Notes under the pieces: model-generated
Databases searched by the model: none
Told to the model about the DNA's origin: nothing
What the model saw: the letters and a program-made list of their open reading frames with translations, nothing else
Part shown: piece after piece, positions 1 to 9,410 of the stretch
Layout of the letters: every line of letters begins with the position of its first letter
Position numbering within the stretch: position 1 is the stretch's first letter
Translations under genes and position numbers: made by a program
Source of the DNA: Microbispora hainanensis
GTDB lineage: Bacteria > Actinomycetota > Actinomycetes > Streptosporangiales > Streptosporangiaceae
Length of the DNA stretch: 64,000 nt
Reading direction: 5' to 3'
Assembly (NCBI RefSeq): GCF_036186745.1
Contig: NZ_CP108086.1
Coordinates: 744,001 to 808,000 of the forward strand

Positions 1-564
1 CAGCGCCCGGCCGGAGGGCATGCGGCGCGACAGCAGCGCCTCGGCCACCCGGGTGGGCCGGCCGCCGGGCCGGAACCCGGGCCCGGGCTCGAAGGCCAGC
101 ACGATGCCGGTGAAGCCCGAGTCGAACTCGTCCCAGTCGACCAGGCGCGGGCCGCTCGCGGGGTCGTTGACCGCCACCACCGGCCTGCCGAAACGGGTGC
201 GGATGCCCTCGACGACCATGAAGTGCTGGAACGCCCAGAAGATGATCGCCGGTTTGACGACGTCGCGCAGGTCCTCCAGCTCCATCTGGAAGCCCTTGGC
301 GTTCAGGCCGTACTTGCGGGCGGCGGCGATCACGCTGGACGCCTTCGCGCCGTCCCGGGACACCGCGCACGCGGCCCGCAGCTCCTCAAGGGGCACGAAC
401 CTGCCGTAATGGCCGAGGACCATGGCGAGGGCGGCGGCCCCGCACTCGACGGCCTCCATCTGGATCACGGTCGGCGTGCTCACGCGCCCCCGTCTGCGGG
501 GTTCGCGCCGGCGCGGGGCGTCGGGCGGCGGGGCGTCGGCGCGAGAGGCCGTGACCTGGCTCAT
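1..564 (-). CDS. NHLP-type bacteriocin exporter, C39 peptidase/ABC protein (partial, N-terminal part)
   Basis: Only the first 188 residues lie inside the window; the gene continues beyond the left edge. They form a C39 cysteine peptidase domain with the expected catalytic set: Q35 (oxyanion hole), C41 in the [11 protein letters not shown] stretch, H114 in FQHFMVVEG and D134 in VNDPASG. In this family the peptidase removes the leader of a RiPP precursor at the double-Gly site while the permease and ATPase domains export the core. The ATG start has an AAGGAG ribosome site. It follows the HlyD-like adaptor by 11 bp, so it belongs to the same operon as the azole-forming enzymes. Family assignment of the missing permease/ATPase part is inferred from the N-terminus and context. 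Confidence 0.88.
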   Translation of the reverse strand, partial: MSQVTASRADAPPPDAPRRREPRRRGRVSTPTVIQMEAVECGAAALAMVLGHYGRFVPLEELRAACAVSRDGAKASSVIAAARKYGLNAKGFQMELEDLRDVVKPAIIFWAFQHFMVVEGIRTRFGRPVVAVNDPASGPRLVDWDEFDSGFTGIVLAFEPGPGFRPGGRPTRVAEALLSRRMPSGRAL

Positions 565-575
565 CCGTCTCCTTC

Positions 576-1388
576 TCAACGTCCGAGGAGCAGGTTGAAA
601 GGCGTCTGGCTGCCGAGCGTGACGGTGCCCGTCACCGTGACCTGCGACCGCAGCTCCATCGGGGGACCGGTCTCGGTCGTCCAGGAGTATCCGGAGATCG
701 TGCGGGGGTCGGGCAGGAGATCGACGACCACCAGGCGGGGCGGCTCCGCGGTGAGATAGCCGCGAGCCGCGAGGTCGCCGCCGACCAGGGCGGCGACGCC
801 CTCCGCCATCAGCGGATAGGGGCTGATCGAGGTCACCCTGCCGCGCAGCAGCCCGAACACGCCGGGCGGGGCGTCGGAGACCGCGAGGTCCACCGTACGG
901 CCGGGGGCGATGCCGAGCGCGTGGTCGCCCGGCACGAACAGCATCGCGACCAGGCGGTCGCGGGGGGCGTCGGTCCGCTCCATCGCGAGCAGCCCGTCGC
1001 CCTCGCGGACCATCGCGCCCTCGCTCGCCGAGGTGGTCACGACCTCGCCGGAGAACGGGCTGCTCACGGTGCGCACGGTGCCGTCGGCCCGCAGGACCTC
1101 CGCCACCGCCTGCCCGCGCACCACCCGCAGGCCGGGGCTCACCATCATCGTCCGCACGGTCCCGGTGTACGGGCTCTGCAACTGGGCGGTGCCCGCCGGA
1201 TGGGTCAGCAGCCCCTTGGCGGTGACGGTGACCGGCAGCCTGCCGACGAACGACCACACCCCCGCGGCGACGACCACGATGAGCACGACGAACGTGGCGA
1301 TCCAGCCGCGCGGGGAGGCGAGCAGGGTCGGGGAGTCGAGCTCGTCGGGCTCCCGCATCCGCTGCAGTGCCTTCAACCGGAACTTCAT
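576..1388 (-). CDS. HlyD-family membrane-fusion/secretion protein of a bacteriocin exporter
   Basis: A 270-residue protein with a short cytoplasmic N-terminus, one membrane segment at about residues 28-50 and a periplasm-facing lipoyl/barrel-sandwich part ([16 protein letters not shown]). It resembles the NHLM/NHLP secretion proteins that partner C39-ABC exporters. I chose the internal ATG because GGAGG precedes it and it overlaps the stop of the upstream dehydrogenase gene as ATGA, which indicates translational coupling. Its likely role is to connect the exporter to the cell envelope for release of the modified peptide. Confidence 0.85.
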   Translation of the reverse strand: MKFRLKALQRMREPDELDSPTLLASPRGWIATFVVLIVVVAAGVWSFVGRLPVTVTAKGLLTHPAGTAQLQSPYTGTVRTMMVSPGLRVVRGQAVAEVLRADGTVRTVSSPFSGEVVTTSASEGAMVREGDGLLAMERTDAPRDRLVAMLFVPGDHALGIAPGRTVDLAVSDAPPGVFGLLRGRVTSISPYPLMAEGVAALVGGDLAARGYLTAEPPRLVVVDLLPDPRTISGYSWTTETGPPMELRSQVTVTGTVTLGSQTPFNLLLGR

Positions 1389-2986
1389 GACGGCACCTCC
1401 GGGGACCATCCCGGCGGCGTCCCCGCCACACCGCCCTTCCTGCTGCCGAGCAGCAGCTCGCCCACGCTGCCCTCCGCGTGGGGGTCGAGCCCGCTGGCCG
1501 CGGCGAACTCCGCCGCGTCACCGCCGCCGAGCCCGCAGACCGCCAGGCCCATGGCCGTGGCCACCAGGTAGAAGGTCTGGTAGAGCACGCCCACGTGCTT
1601 GAGGATCAGCGAGTAGGCGATGGTCTCGTACTTCCACATCACCCGCCCGAAGCGGGCCGTCACGATCAGCAGGACCTGCGGGTCCTCGGTCATCATGGCC
1701 GCCGACCTGGCCCGGTCGAGCAGCGTACGGGTCGCCGGGCCGGGATCGGCCACCCGTTCCAGCGCGTGCGCGTGGGCGGCGTAGTGCCACAGGCCGGGCT
1801 CCAGGCCCTCGCAGGAGACGACGAGGGGATAGACCTCCAGCTCGTGGACCGCGCCGCCGGACGGGTAGGGCCGGTCGGCCAGCTCCTGGCCGTCCTCCCC
1901 GGTGAAGGTGCGCCGCTGGCGCATCGTGCGGTAGAGCAGCTCGCCCAGGTGGTCGAGGGTGATCGGGGCGGCGGCGTCGTGCTCGCGGATCGAGCGGCGG
2001 GCCTCCAGCACGTCGGTCAGGCTCGCCTCGGTCTTCGCTATCGCGTCCAGGTCCGGCGGCTCCAGGGCGATCCGGGGGCCGGCGAAGGCGGGCGGCGCCA
2101 CCGGCAGCGGATCCTGCACGCCCCGCAGCGGATAGGTGCCGCCGTAGCGCCCGGTCGTACGCGGCTCCCGGGTGCGGGTGTGCAGCCACAGGTCGGCCGG
2201 CGACCACTGGGCGAGCGGGGCGGCGCCGCGCTCGAGGTCCTCCCCCTCCGGCGTCGGCCGCACCAGCAGCCCGGCGTCGGCGAACAGGCCGAGCACCGCC
2301 GCCGTCGTCTCGGCCGGCAGCCTGGGGCAGGCGAGACCGGCCGGGGTCGTCCAGTCCGCGAGCAGGCCGAGCAGCGGCGCTGCGGCCGGGGCGAGCTCGA
2401 CCCCGAGGGGGCTGCGGGGCACGCGCACCACGAGCCTGCCGTCCTCCGGCACCGCGATGGCGAACCTCGACAGGCGGACCCGGGCGTCGGCTGCGAGCGG
2501 CGCGGCCGGGCGCAGCGGGCCGCCGCCGAAGGGGCGCAGCACGGCCACCGGCTCGGCCCCGGCTGTCGCCATCTCTCCGCCGGACGGCACCGTTTCTCCG
2601 CCGGACGGCACCGTTTCTCCGCCGGACGGCACCACGGCCTCTCCGCCGGACGGCACCACGGCCTCTCCGCCGGACGGCACCACGGCCTCTCCGCCGGACG
2701 GCACCAACAGGACGGCCCGCTCCAGCAGCGCGCCGGCCGACAGCTTGCGCAGCAGCAGGTGCCAGCGCAGCAGCCCGCCCTCGCCGTCGTGCTCGGTGAC
2801 GGTCCTGGCCAGCTCGTCCTCGCTCGTGCCGCCGCGGGCCAGCGCGCGCAGCGCGGCGACCGCGCCGGGCGGCAGGCCCCGCAGCGTGGCGGGGCCGAAC
2901 GGCGTGGCCAGGGTGACCACCCCCGGCGTCTCCTCCGGTTCGGACAGGCCGGCGTCGCGGCGCAGCCGCACCTGAACGGTGTGCAT
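1385..2986 (-). CDS. SagB/ThcOx-type FMN-dependent azoline dehydrogenase
   Basis: A 533-residue protein. The C-terminal ~220 residues are a nitroreductase-fold SagB domain ([53 protein letters not shown]). SagB enzymes oxidise azolines made by the cyclodehydratase to aromatic azoles. The N-terminal half is less conserved and may bind leader peptide or partner enzymes. Residues ~96-138 are an unusual repeat of [14 protein letters not shown] encoded by a minisatellite; such a linker is not typical of the family. A GGGGAG ribosome site lies before the ATG. It starts 16 bp after the cyclodehydratase gene and its stop overlaps the adaptor start. Confidence 0.88.
   Translation of the reverse strand: MHTVQVRLRRDAGLSEPEETPGVVTLATPFGPATLRGLPPGAVAALRALARGGTSEDELARTVTEHDGEGGLLRWHLLLRKLSAGALLERAVLLVPSGGEAVVPSGGEAVVPSGGEAVVPSGGETVPSGGETVPSGGEMATAGAEPVAVLRPFGGGPLRPAAPLAADARVRLSRFAIAVPEDGRLVVRVPRSPLGVELAPAAAPLLGLLADWTTPAGLACPRLPAETTAAVLGLFADAGLLVRPTPEGEDLERGAAPLAQWSPADLWLHTRTREPRTTGRYGGTYPLRGVQDPLPVAPPAFAGPRIALEPPDLDAIAKTEASLTDVLEARRSIREHDAAAPITLDHLGELLYRTMRQRRTFTGEDGQELADRPYPSGGAVHELEVYPLVVSCEGLEPGLWHYAAHAHALERVADPGPATRTLLDRARSAAMMTEDPQVLLIVTARFGRVMWKYETIAYSLILKHVGVLYQTFYLVATAMGLAVCGLGGGDAAEFAAASGLDPHAEGSVGELLLGSRKGGVAGTPPGWSPEVPS
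2574..2704. repeat. Coding minisatellite inside the SagB-like gene
   Basis: Six tandem copies of TCTCCGCCGGACGGCACC with 3- or 6-base extensions give 21-bp units followed by 24-bp units. All lengths are multiples of three, so the frame is kept and the minus strand encodes repeated PSGGE. Boundaries are approximate to a few bases. Confidence 0.9.
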
Positions 2987-3002
2987 TGCTCCCCCTATCG
3001 GG

Positions 3003-5270
3003 TCAGAAGAAGACGCTGGTGGGGTTGAGCTCCTCCTCCAGAGCCGGTTCCGTCCGCCAGCCGAGGGCCACCGGCACGTCGTACAGGCGGCCCGGGCCGA
3101 GCCGTCGCCAGAAGTGCCGCATGCCGGGGACCAGCACCCGGGCGACGTTGAGCTCCAGATCCGGCCGCGTCTGGTCGAGGACGATCACCTCAAGGCCGCA
3201 GGCGGCGGCCCTGGCGACGCAGGTCTCGACGTCGGCCGCGAGGTCTGCCCCCTCGGGCAGCCGATAGTCCGCGAGCGTGCGGGCCCGCTGCGCGGGGTCG
3301 GGCAGCAGCCAGGGGTCGCTGTCGAGCGTGGTCTCCTTCCACCAGCGGAGCGTCGCGATGTCGTCGTCGTGATAGATCGTCTCGCCGTTCTCGTCCCTGC
3401 GGCGTACGGACGGGAGGAACTGGTTGACCTCGGTAAGCGTGCGCAGCGCGGCGATCCGGGGATCGAGGTGGGCGCCGAACCCCACGATGATGTCCTGCAC
3501 CGGGTGGTCGAGCCGATGGGAGACACCGGCGAAGGCCGGGACGCCGAGGTCGCTGGTCAGGTCGAGCAGCCACAGGCTCCGGCCCATGTCGGCGTAGAAC
3601 TCGCGCAGCGTGTCAACGTACGGGTCGTTGAGCGAGTCGAGGTCGAAGGCGGGCCGCCGGACCCGGTTGTACCACCACAGCGCGACCGCGTCCCGCTCCA
3701 CGACCTCGCAGAACCCCTGGAGGATCGCCTCCTCCAGCGTGTTGCCCGAGGCGCTGCCGTTGGAGTCGCCGACGCAGTAGAAGTGGCGTTCGAGGTCGGG
3801 ATGGCCATACCAGGCGTAGCCGGCGGGGACCAGCCGCTCCTCGTCGGCGGTCAGCGACCAGGCCCGCGACCAGTCGAGCGGCAGGTCCGTACGGAACCTC
3901 TCGGGCACCAGGTGCAGCCGGTGGGACGGGTCGCTGTTCCAGGCGTCCCTGTCGCCGTACTGCTTGTCGGAGAACAGCAGCAGGTCGGCCGGGTGCACCG
4001 CGAGACCCTCGTCGAGGTCGGCGTAGGCCGCCTTGATCACCGGCTCCTCGCCGCGCCACACGCCCGAGTAACGCTCGATCGCCTCGCACACGGCGCTGAC
4101 CTTGGCCTGGATCTCGGTGCGGCCCTTGCCGCCGCTCTGCCCGCGCAGGTTGCGGCGCAGCAGGTCCATGTTGTCGCCCAGCATGGCGAAGTTGTGACCG
4201 GCGGTGAAGCTGTAGGTCACGCCGTTGTCCTCGTCGGCCCACGGCCGCAGCCGGGTGACCGCGCCCAGGTAGGGGCTGATGTGCCGCTCCAGCCGGGCGT
4301 ACGTCGCCGAGGGCTGCTCGACCCGGTAGCCGCCGTCGGTCGCGTGGCGGGCGGTCCGCGCGGCCAGCGCCACCTTCGGCTCGCGGTCGCGGATCAGCGA
4401 GGGGTCGCCGCACGACGGGCACTGCGGCAGCCGGACGAGCTGGTGCTCGGCGCTGGTGAGCGTGCGCAGGTCGAGCGTGATCATCTTGCCCTGGAGGGTC
4501 GAGGGCCTGCCGGTGGCCGCCGTACGGGCGAGCTCGGCCGCGAGCAGCCCGCCCACCGCCGCCGCACCGCCCGGCAGGGCCTCGCGGACCGGATGCGTCG
4601 GCCGCCCGTCGCCCCGCTTGCCCGCGAGATAGCGCTCGACCTGCCGGTTGCCCTCGATCCGCTGGGACATGCAGGCCCAGCAGCCCGTCTCCCCCGGCTG
4701 GAACAGCGGCCCCAGCCAGGCCACGGTGCCGGCCGGCCTCACCAGCACCCAGGGCCGCCCGGCCGCCAGGCACTCGGCGTTGAGCTCCGCCAGGCCCGGG
4801 TCGAGGTAGTCGTGGACCACCGCCACGACCGGGCCGTCGCCGTCCGGGGCGGTGCGCAGCCCGTGCTCGTGCAGAAGCGCCTCGATCGGGCGGGGGTCGA
4901 CGCCCTCGCCCGCGAACAGCCGGAAGGACGTCCGCTCCAGGGCCGCGACGACGGCCGCGGGGTCGATGCCCTGCGCGTCCCAGAAGGCGAGCACCGGATC
5001 GGCCAGGGGCGGCCTGCCCTCGGTCAGATGGCCGGCGGCCTCATAACGCCGTACGGCGAGCACCGCCTGGGCCGGGGACAGCTCACCGGCGAGGGCCTGG
5101 ACGATGTCCATCACCGTGTGCCGGCCGTCGAGATAGGGGAGGACGCGGCCCGAGCCCGCGCCGCGTACGAGATAGTGCTGGCCTTCCGCCAATAGGAAGA
5201 CTTTCGCGTCGTCGAGGACTTCGGTGGTGAAGTGCGCCTTGAGCCGTGGCCGTTCCATGCCCTCCGCCAT
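3003..5270 (-). CDS. Fused TOMM cyclodehydratase: leader-binding E1-like domain plus YcaO
   Basis: 755 residues, the size of fused C-D cyclodehydratases. Residues ~1-320 form the leader-binding/E1-like part with a zinc tetrathiolate pair (CWAC 197-200, CPSC 284-287). From about residue 330 it is a YcaO domain with the ATP-binding motifs SAVCEAIERYSG (392-) and NTLEEAILQGFCEVVERDAV. YcaO enzymes use ATP to cyclise Ser/Thr/Cys of a precursor to azolines; the fusion recruits the leader. The C-terminus is NPTSVFF rather than a PxPxP tail. An alternative ATG four codons downstream is equally plausible because both have a close GGAG. It is the first gene of the minus-strand operon. Confidence 0.92.
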   Translation of the reverse strand: MAEGMERPRLKAHFTTEVLDDAKVFLLAEGQHYLVRGAGSGRVLPYLDGRHTVMDIVQALAGELSPAQAVLAVRRYEAAGHLTEGRPPLADPVLAFWDAQGIDPAAVVAALERTSFRLFAGEGVDPRPIEALLHEHGLRTAPDGDGPVVAVVHDYLDPGLAELNAECLAAGRPWVLVRPAGTVAWLGPLFQPGETGCWACMSQRIEGNRQVERYLAGKRGDGRPTHPVREALPGGAAAVGGLLAAELARTAATGRPSTLQGKMITLDLRTLTSAEHQLVRLPQCPSCGDPSLIRDREPKVALAARTARHATDGGYRVEQPSATYARLERHISPYLGAVTRLRPWADEDNGVTYSFTAGHNFAMLGDNMDLLRRNLRGQSGGKGRTEIQAKVSAVCEAIERYSGVWRGEEPVIKAAYADLDEGLAVHPADLLLFSDKQYGDRDAWNSDPSHRLHLVPERFRTDLPLDWSRAWSLTADEERLVPAGYAWYGHPDLERHFYCVGDSNGSASGNTLEEAILQGFCEVVERDAVALWWYNRVRRPAFDLDSLNDPYVDTLREFYADMGRSLWLLDLTSDLGVPAFAGVSHRLDHPVQDIIVGFGAHLDPRIAALRTLTEVNQFLPSVRRRDENGETIYHDDDIATLRWWKETTLDSDPWLLPDPAQRARTLADYRLPEGADLAADVETCVARAAACGLEVIVLDQTRPDLELNVARVLVPGMRHFWRRLGPGRLYDVPVALGWRTEPALEEELNPTSVFF

Positions 5271-5690
5271 TCACTCCGCGATTAGCCGATGAGCGGAGAA
5301 TTCCATTGACTTGTGGAAAAAGTAAAGACGTATTTGTCGGTTCACGGACGCATACGTACAACCGGCGCGCACAAAGCGCGATCCGGACCTGTGCGTACGA
5401 TGATGCGTATCGCCGGCGGCACGGCGGAATACGTATGTGCACCACCCCTCAGGGCCGCGCCCGCCGACCTGCCGCTATGATTCGGCCGCCCGGATTGCCT
5501 ACGCCATAGGGGTTTTGACACAGTGGGGCGGAAATCCCCATCCGATTGACCGGAAATCCTGACGCCATGTCACTTAAGCGGTCAGTATCATTATGTTTAC
5601 TAGTCGCGATTTCAAGTATTGACAACCCGCTGGCCCTGTCCGGCATGATCCCTATGTCGAGAAAAATCAGTACATGGTCCGGGGGTAGGG
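5271..5690. promoter_or_regulatory. AT-richer divergent promoter region between the TOMM operon and the LuxR gene
   Basis: The 420-bp gap is clearly lower in GC than its neighbours. For the regulator there is a possible promoter, TTGACA at 5619-5624 with CATGAT 19 bp on. A second TTGACA lies at 5515-5520 without a good -10. Three palindromic cores, TACGTA (5353-5358), CGTACG (5394-5399) and TACGTA (5430-5435), are spaced 41 and 36 bp apart, about four helical turns each, and could be regulator sites. No confident gene is present. Confidence 0.5.
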
Positions 5691-8570
5691 ATGGCCTCAG
5701 GGCGACCGGTACTACTGCACCGAGACAAGGAGCTAGGGGTCGTCGACGAGGTGCTGGCCGGGCTTCAAGAAGGAAGACCGGCCGTACTGGTCATTCAGGG
5801 CACGCGAGGGATCGGGAAGACCCGGCTGCTGCACGCGGCACTGGCGCGCAGGCCGGGCGGCGTCGTGCTGAGCGCCCGCGGCCACACCGACGAGCGCTCC
5901 TTCGCGTTCGGCATCGTCCGGCAGCTGTTCGACCCGATGATGAGCGGCTCGGGACGGGCCGAGCCCGGCGCCCCCGCCGCCGTCCTCGACGGCGGTGCGC
6001 GCGCGCCGGCGCTGACGGCGGTGCCGTACGACGGGAGCGCGCCCGCCGTGCCCGCCACGCTGCTCGACGACCTCTATCGGGCCACCCGCTCGCTGACCGC
6101 GGGACAGCCGCTGATCATCGCGGTCGACGACCTCAACCACGCCGACCCGCAGTCGGCGCAGTGGTGCTCCTACATCGCCAGGCGGCTCGACGGCCTGCCC
6201 ATCGCGATGATCCTGACCTGCGACGTGGAGGACCGCACCGGCGGCGACGCGGTACGCGACATCCTGGCGTTGCCGTACGCGCGCTCGCTGCGGCCCTCGG
6301 CGCTGTGCCGCAGATGCGCCGCCACGCTCCTGGAGTCGGCGCTCGGCGCCCCGGTGGACGACGAGATCGTCGCCGCCTGTCACCGCCTGACCAAGGGAAA
6401 CCCGCTGCTCCTGCTGGAGACGGCCGGACGGCTGGCCGCCGCCGACGTCCTGCCCCAGCGGTCCGAGCTGCCCCGGGTGATGCGGATCGGCGCGACGGCC
6501 CTGTCGGAGACCGTCCTGGAATGGCTCAGCGGCCGATATCCGTCCCTGCTCGCCCTGCTGCAGAGCCTGGCCATCATCGCGCCGTACGCCGGGCTTGAGA
6601 CGGCGGCGATGCTGGCCGGCTACGGCGCGGTCGCGGCCGAGGAGGCGGGCCACGCGCTCGCGGGGGCGGGCCTGCTCGAGGGCAGCCCGCCGCAACGGTT
6701 CACGCACGACCTCGTCCAGTCGACGATCCTCGCCCGCATGGACCCCCGGACGCGCGACGAGATGCACCGGCGGGCCGCCTCGCTGCTGCACCGCCTCGGC
6801 TCGCCCCCCAAACGGTCGGCCCGGCACCTGCTGTCGGCCAGCCCCACCGGCGACCCGTGGGCCGTGTCGGTGCTGCGCGAGGCGGCGCGGGAGGCGGTCT
6901 CCGAGAACGCCTGGGAGGACGCGACCCGCTATCTCCACCGCGCGCTCGCCACGGCCAAGGACCACACCGTCCTCCAGGTGACGGCCGAGCTGGGCGCCGT
7001 CGAGGTGCACCTCGACATCCCCGCCTGCCTGCGGCACCTGCGCACCGTGACCGCGCTCGCCGGCGACGCCGGTGAGCGGGCGGACTCCCTGGCGCCCTTC
7101 GCCACCGCCCTGCTCACGCTCAACTCCTCCGAGGCCGCCGCCGCCTTCTGCGACATCGCCCGGGGCTTCGACGAGGACCCGCCCGGCGGGCTCCCCGACC
7201 GCGAGGTGCTGCTGCGGCTCAGCGCGCAGGCGCTGCTGACCGGCCAGTCGTACGGCTCGCGCGCGGCGATGCGGCAGCTCAACGCCGAGCCCGGCGCCGC
7301 CACCAGTGCGGGAGCGCAGGACTACCTCGCCTCCGCCGCGCTGTCCGGCGCGGCCAGGGGCAGGAACCGCGGCCGCACGCTGGCCCTGGCCCGGCGCTGC
7401 CTCGACGGTGGCGGCTCGATCCCGCCGACGCTGGTCATGGCGCTGGTGTGGGCGGGCCGCGTGGACGAGGCGGCGTACTGGTCGGAACAGGTGGCCGCCG
7501 AGGCGCGAGCGCGCGCCTCGATGACCGGGCAGGCCCTCGCCGTCACACTGCAGTCGGACATCGCCTACCGCAGAGGCGAGCTGCGCGCGTCACTGGCGCA
7601 CGCCCGCGAGGCCGTCCACTTCGCCCGCGGCTCGCACGCCTCCGGGCTGCACGTCGCCGCCGTGTCGTGCATGGCCCGTGTGCACCTCGAACGCGACGAA
7701 CTCGACGTCGCCCACGCGTTGTTCGACGAGGTCACCACACGCGAACCGGTGCACCCCCTGCTGCAGGCGGCCCTGCTTGAGACCCAGGGCCGCGTGGCGA
7801 TCGCCAGGGGCGACGTACGCGAGGGACTGCCGGCCCTGCTGGAGGCCGGGCGGCAGCTCCTGTCGGCGGGGGTGGTCAACCCGGCGTGCGCGGGCTGGCG
7901 CGGCCAGGCTGCCCTCGCCTACCTGCGGATCGGCCAGCGCGGGCCGGCCCACCGCCTGGCCGAGGAGGAGCTCGAACTCGCCCGGGCCTGGGGCGCTCCC
8001 GACTGCGTCGGCCGCGCGCTGAGCACCGCGAGCACGACCACCGAGGGCACCCGCCGCCTCGACCTGCTCAGCGAGGCGCTGTCGGTGCTCGACGGGCCCG
8101 GCGGCATCGAACGCATCCGGGCGATGGTGCGCCTGGGCATCGCCCTCCGGGCCGCCGGGGAGACACGCCGCGCCCACGACACCCTCAGCGAGGCGTACGA
8201 CCTGGCCGACGGCTGCGGCGCCGTACGGCTCGCCGCGCTCGCCGAGCGCAACCTCGCCACGATCGGCAGCCGGGCCCGCGGCGCGCAGTCCGACGGCCCG
8301 TCACCCCTGACCGCCGGGGAGATGCGGGTCACCGACCTGGTCCTGCGCGGCATGAGCAACCTCCAGGTCGCGAACGAGCTGTCCATCAGCAAGCGGACCG
8401 TGGACACTCATCTCGCCCGCATCTACCGCAAGCTCGGCATCCACACCCGCGCCGAGCTCGCGGAGGTCGTCAGACGGCTCCGCGAACACCCGGCCGAGCC
8501 TCGCCCCGCCCCTGGTCACGGCCACGTCCACGGCCCCGACCAGGAGGAATGGCCCGACCAGGACGCTTAG
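5691..8570 (+). CDS. LAL-type LuxR-family transcriptional regulator
   Basis: 959 residues, typical of large ATP-binding LuxR regulators. The N-terminus holds an ATPase domain with Walker A GTRGIGKT (37-44) and a Walker B-like LIIAVDD (~141-147). The middle is a helical, TPR-like region. The last ~65 residues are a LuxR helix-turn-helix (TAGEMRVTDLVLRGMSNLQVA then SKRTVDTHLARIYRKLGIHT, quoted as two pieces). It is divergent from the TOMM operon and is probably its pathway-specific activator; that link is inferred from position only. Confidence 0.92.
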   Translation: MASGRPVLLHRDKELGVVDEVLAGLQEGRPAVLVIQGTRGIGKTRLLHAALARRPGGVVLSARGHTDERSFAFGIVRQLFDPMMSGSGRAEPGAPAAVLDGGARAPALTAVPYDGSAPAVPATLLDDLYRATRSLTAGQPLIIAVDDLNHADPQSAQWCSYIARRLDGLPIAMILTCDVEDRTGGDAVRDILALPYARSLRPSALCRRCAATLLESALGAPVDDEIVAACHRLTKGNPLLLLETAGRLAAADVLPQRSELPRVMRIGATALSETVLEWLSGRYPSLLALLQSLAIIAPYAGLETAAMLAGYGAVAAEEAGHALAGAGLLEGSPPQRFTHDLVQSTILARMDPRTRDEMHRRAASLLHRLGSPPKRSARHLLSASPTGDPWAVSVLREAAREAVSENAWEDATRYLHRALATAKDHTVLQVTAELGAVEVHLDIPACLRHLRTVTALAGDAGERADSLAPFATALLTLNSSEAAAAFCDIARGFDEDPPGGLPDREVLLRLSAQALLTGQSYGSRAAMRQLNAEPGAATSAGAQDYLASAALSGAARGRNRGRTLALARRCLDGGGSIPPTLVMALVWAGRVDEAAYWSEQVAAEARARASMTGQALAVTLQSDIAYRRGELRASLAHAREAVHFARGSHASGLHVAAVSCMARVHLERDELDVAHALFDEVTTREPVHPLLQAALLETQGRVAIARGDVREGLPALLEAGRQLLSAGVVNPACAGWRGQAALAYLRIGQRGPAHRLAEEELELARAWGAPDCVGRALSTASTTTEGTRRLDLLSEALSVLDGPGGIERIRAMVRLGIALRAAGETRRAHDTLSEAYDLADGCGAVRLAALAERNLATIGSRARGAQSDGPSPLTAGEMRVTDLVLRGMSNLQVANELSISKRTVDTHLARIYRKLGIHTRAELAEVVRRLREHPAEPRPAPGHGHVHGPDQEEWPDQDA

Positions 8571-8589
8571 GCCACGGGTCTCGGATAGG

Positions 8590-8706
8590 ACGCCTGGCGG
8601 ACGTGTCCACAAGCCTTGAGTACGTCGGTCACCGCACCGGAAGTCCTCGGTGATGCCTGGCGGACAGGTCGGCGGACCTTGAGCAAGTCGGTCACTGCGC
8701 CGCAAG
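8590..8706. repeat. Imperfect ~53-bp direct repeat in the 313-bp gap after the LuxR gene
   Basis: Two copies, 8590-8642 and 8654-8706, share CCTGGCGGAC, then CCTTGAG, then GTCGGTCAC and C-rich ends, with scattered mismatches and one indel. The rest of the 8571-8883 gap holds nothing I can assign. Read on the minus strand the copies would encode two similar VTD-LLK-like peptides, but no good start supports translation. Confidence 0.7.
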
Positions 8707-8883
8707 GAAACTCCGGTCCTCGCGAAACCCGCTTCGCTGGGCCTTCGCTGCGGTCCTCGTTCCCTTCCGCTCCGCTCCCTCCACCCCCAGTGAACATTGG
8801 CGGACAACGCACCAAGACCCTGCCGGCACCGATCGCCCGGCCAGGAGGCGTAGGGCCCGGGCTGCGGCGGTGAACCACCTGGG

Positions 8884-9258
8884 CTATGACCGGGCTTCGT
8901 AGGCCTCGACGAGGGTCTTCGGCGCGGTCAGGCACCATGCCTCGGTCACCAGCTCGAACAGCTCGTCAGCGTCGATCTTGGCCAGATGGACCACGACCCA
9001 GCCGAAACGCCCGGCGGTGAACTGCGGCTCGAACACCTCGGGCCGCTCGGCCACTAGCGCGATCTGCTCCTCGATCGTCGCCTTGAGGCCCACCGTCTCG
9101 GTGCGCTCCCACAGGTAGCCGAAGCCCTTGCCGCGCACCTTGAACGACACCCAGTCGCCGCCCTCACCCTGGCTGACCTCGGGCAACCGGCCCAGCATGG
9201 AGAGGAACTCCTCGACGCTCACACCCATGCGCCCAGTCGTACCAGAGCCCACCGACAT
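8884..9258 (-). CDS. MmcQ/YjbR family protein
   Basis: 124 residues. The pattern of a small alpha/beta protein with FLSMLGRLPEV, GDWVSFKVRGKGFGYL and the RFGWVVVHLAKID stretch matches the MmcQ/YjbR (CyaY-like fold) family, whose members are described as DNA-binding-like proteins of unclear role. The first ATG is preceded by GAGG at suitable spacing; a second ATG ten codons on lacks a ribosome site. It stands alone between the RiPP locus and the divergent P450. Confidence 0.8.
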   Translation of the reverse strand: MSVGSGTTGRMGVSVEEFLSMLGRLPEVSQGEGGDWVSFKVRGKGFGYLWERTETVGLKATIEEQIALVAERPEVFEPQFTAGRFGWVVVHLAKIDADELFELVTEAWCLTAPKTLVEAYEARS

Positions 9259-9318
9259 TTAGCCTCGCGGCAGCGATCCTTCACCCGAGGGTCGCTTGAC
9301 GCGCCGTCGGCTCCGTAA

Positions 9319-9332
9319 TAGAACACGTTTCA
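9319..9332. promoter_or_regulatory. KstR-like operator upstream of the P450 gene
   Basis: TAGAACACGTTTCA is a perfect match to the published KstR consensus TnnAACnnGTTnnA. KstR is a TetR-type repressor of steroid catabolism in actinobacteria. It lies about 80 bp before the P450 start. Two further matches occur at 17521 and 21471. Confidence 0.65.
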
Positions 9333-9410
9333 GAAACAGTGCGGGCAAGCGCGCGACCGGGACGACCGTCTCTATTACCACGGGCAGCCAAAACCCGATT
9401 AGGTGAGGCC

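Noticed and set aside
5449..5646. 65-codon minus-strand ORF before the cyclodehydratase as RiPP precursor
   Set aside because: Weak ribosome site, a TTA codon, codon use unlike the neighbours and no Ser/Thr/Cys-rich core. Kept only as a remark in the RiPP finding.
8567..8938. Minus-strand ORF over the 53-bp direct repeats
   Set aside because: Repeat-derived, overlaps the MmcQ gene and lacks a credible start; no family similarity seen.
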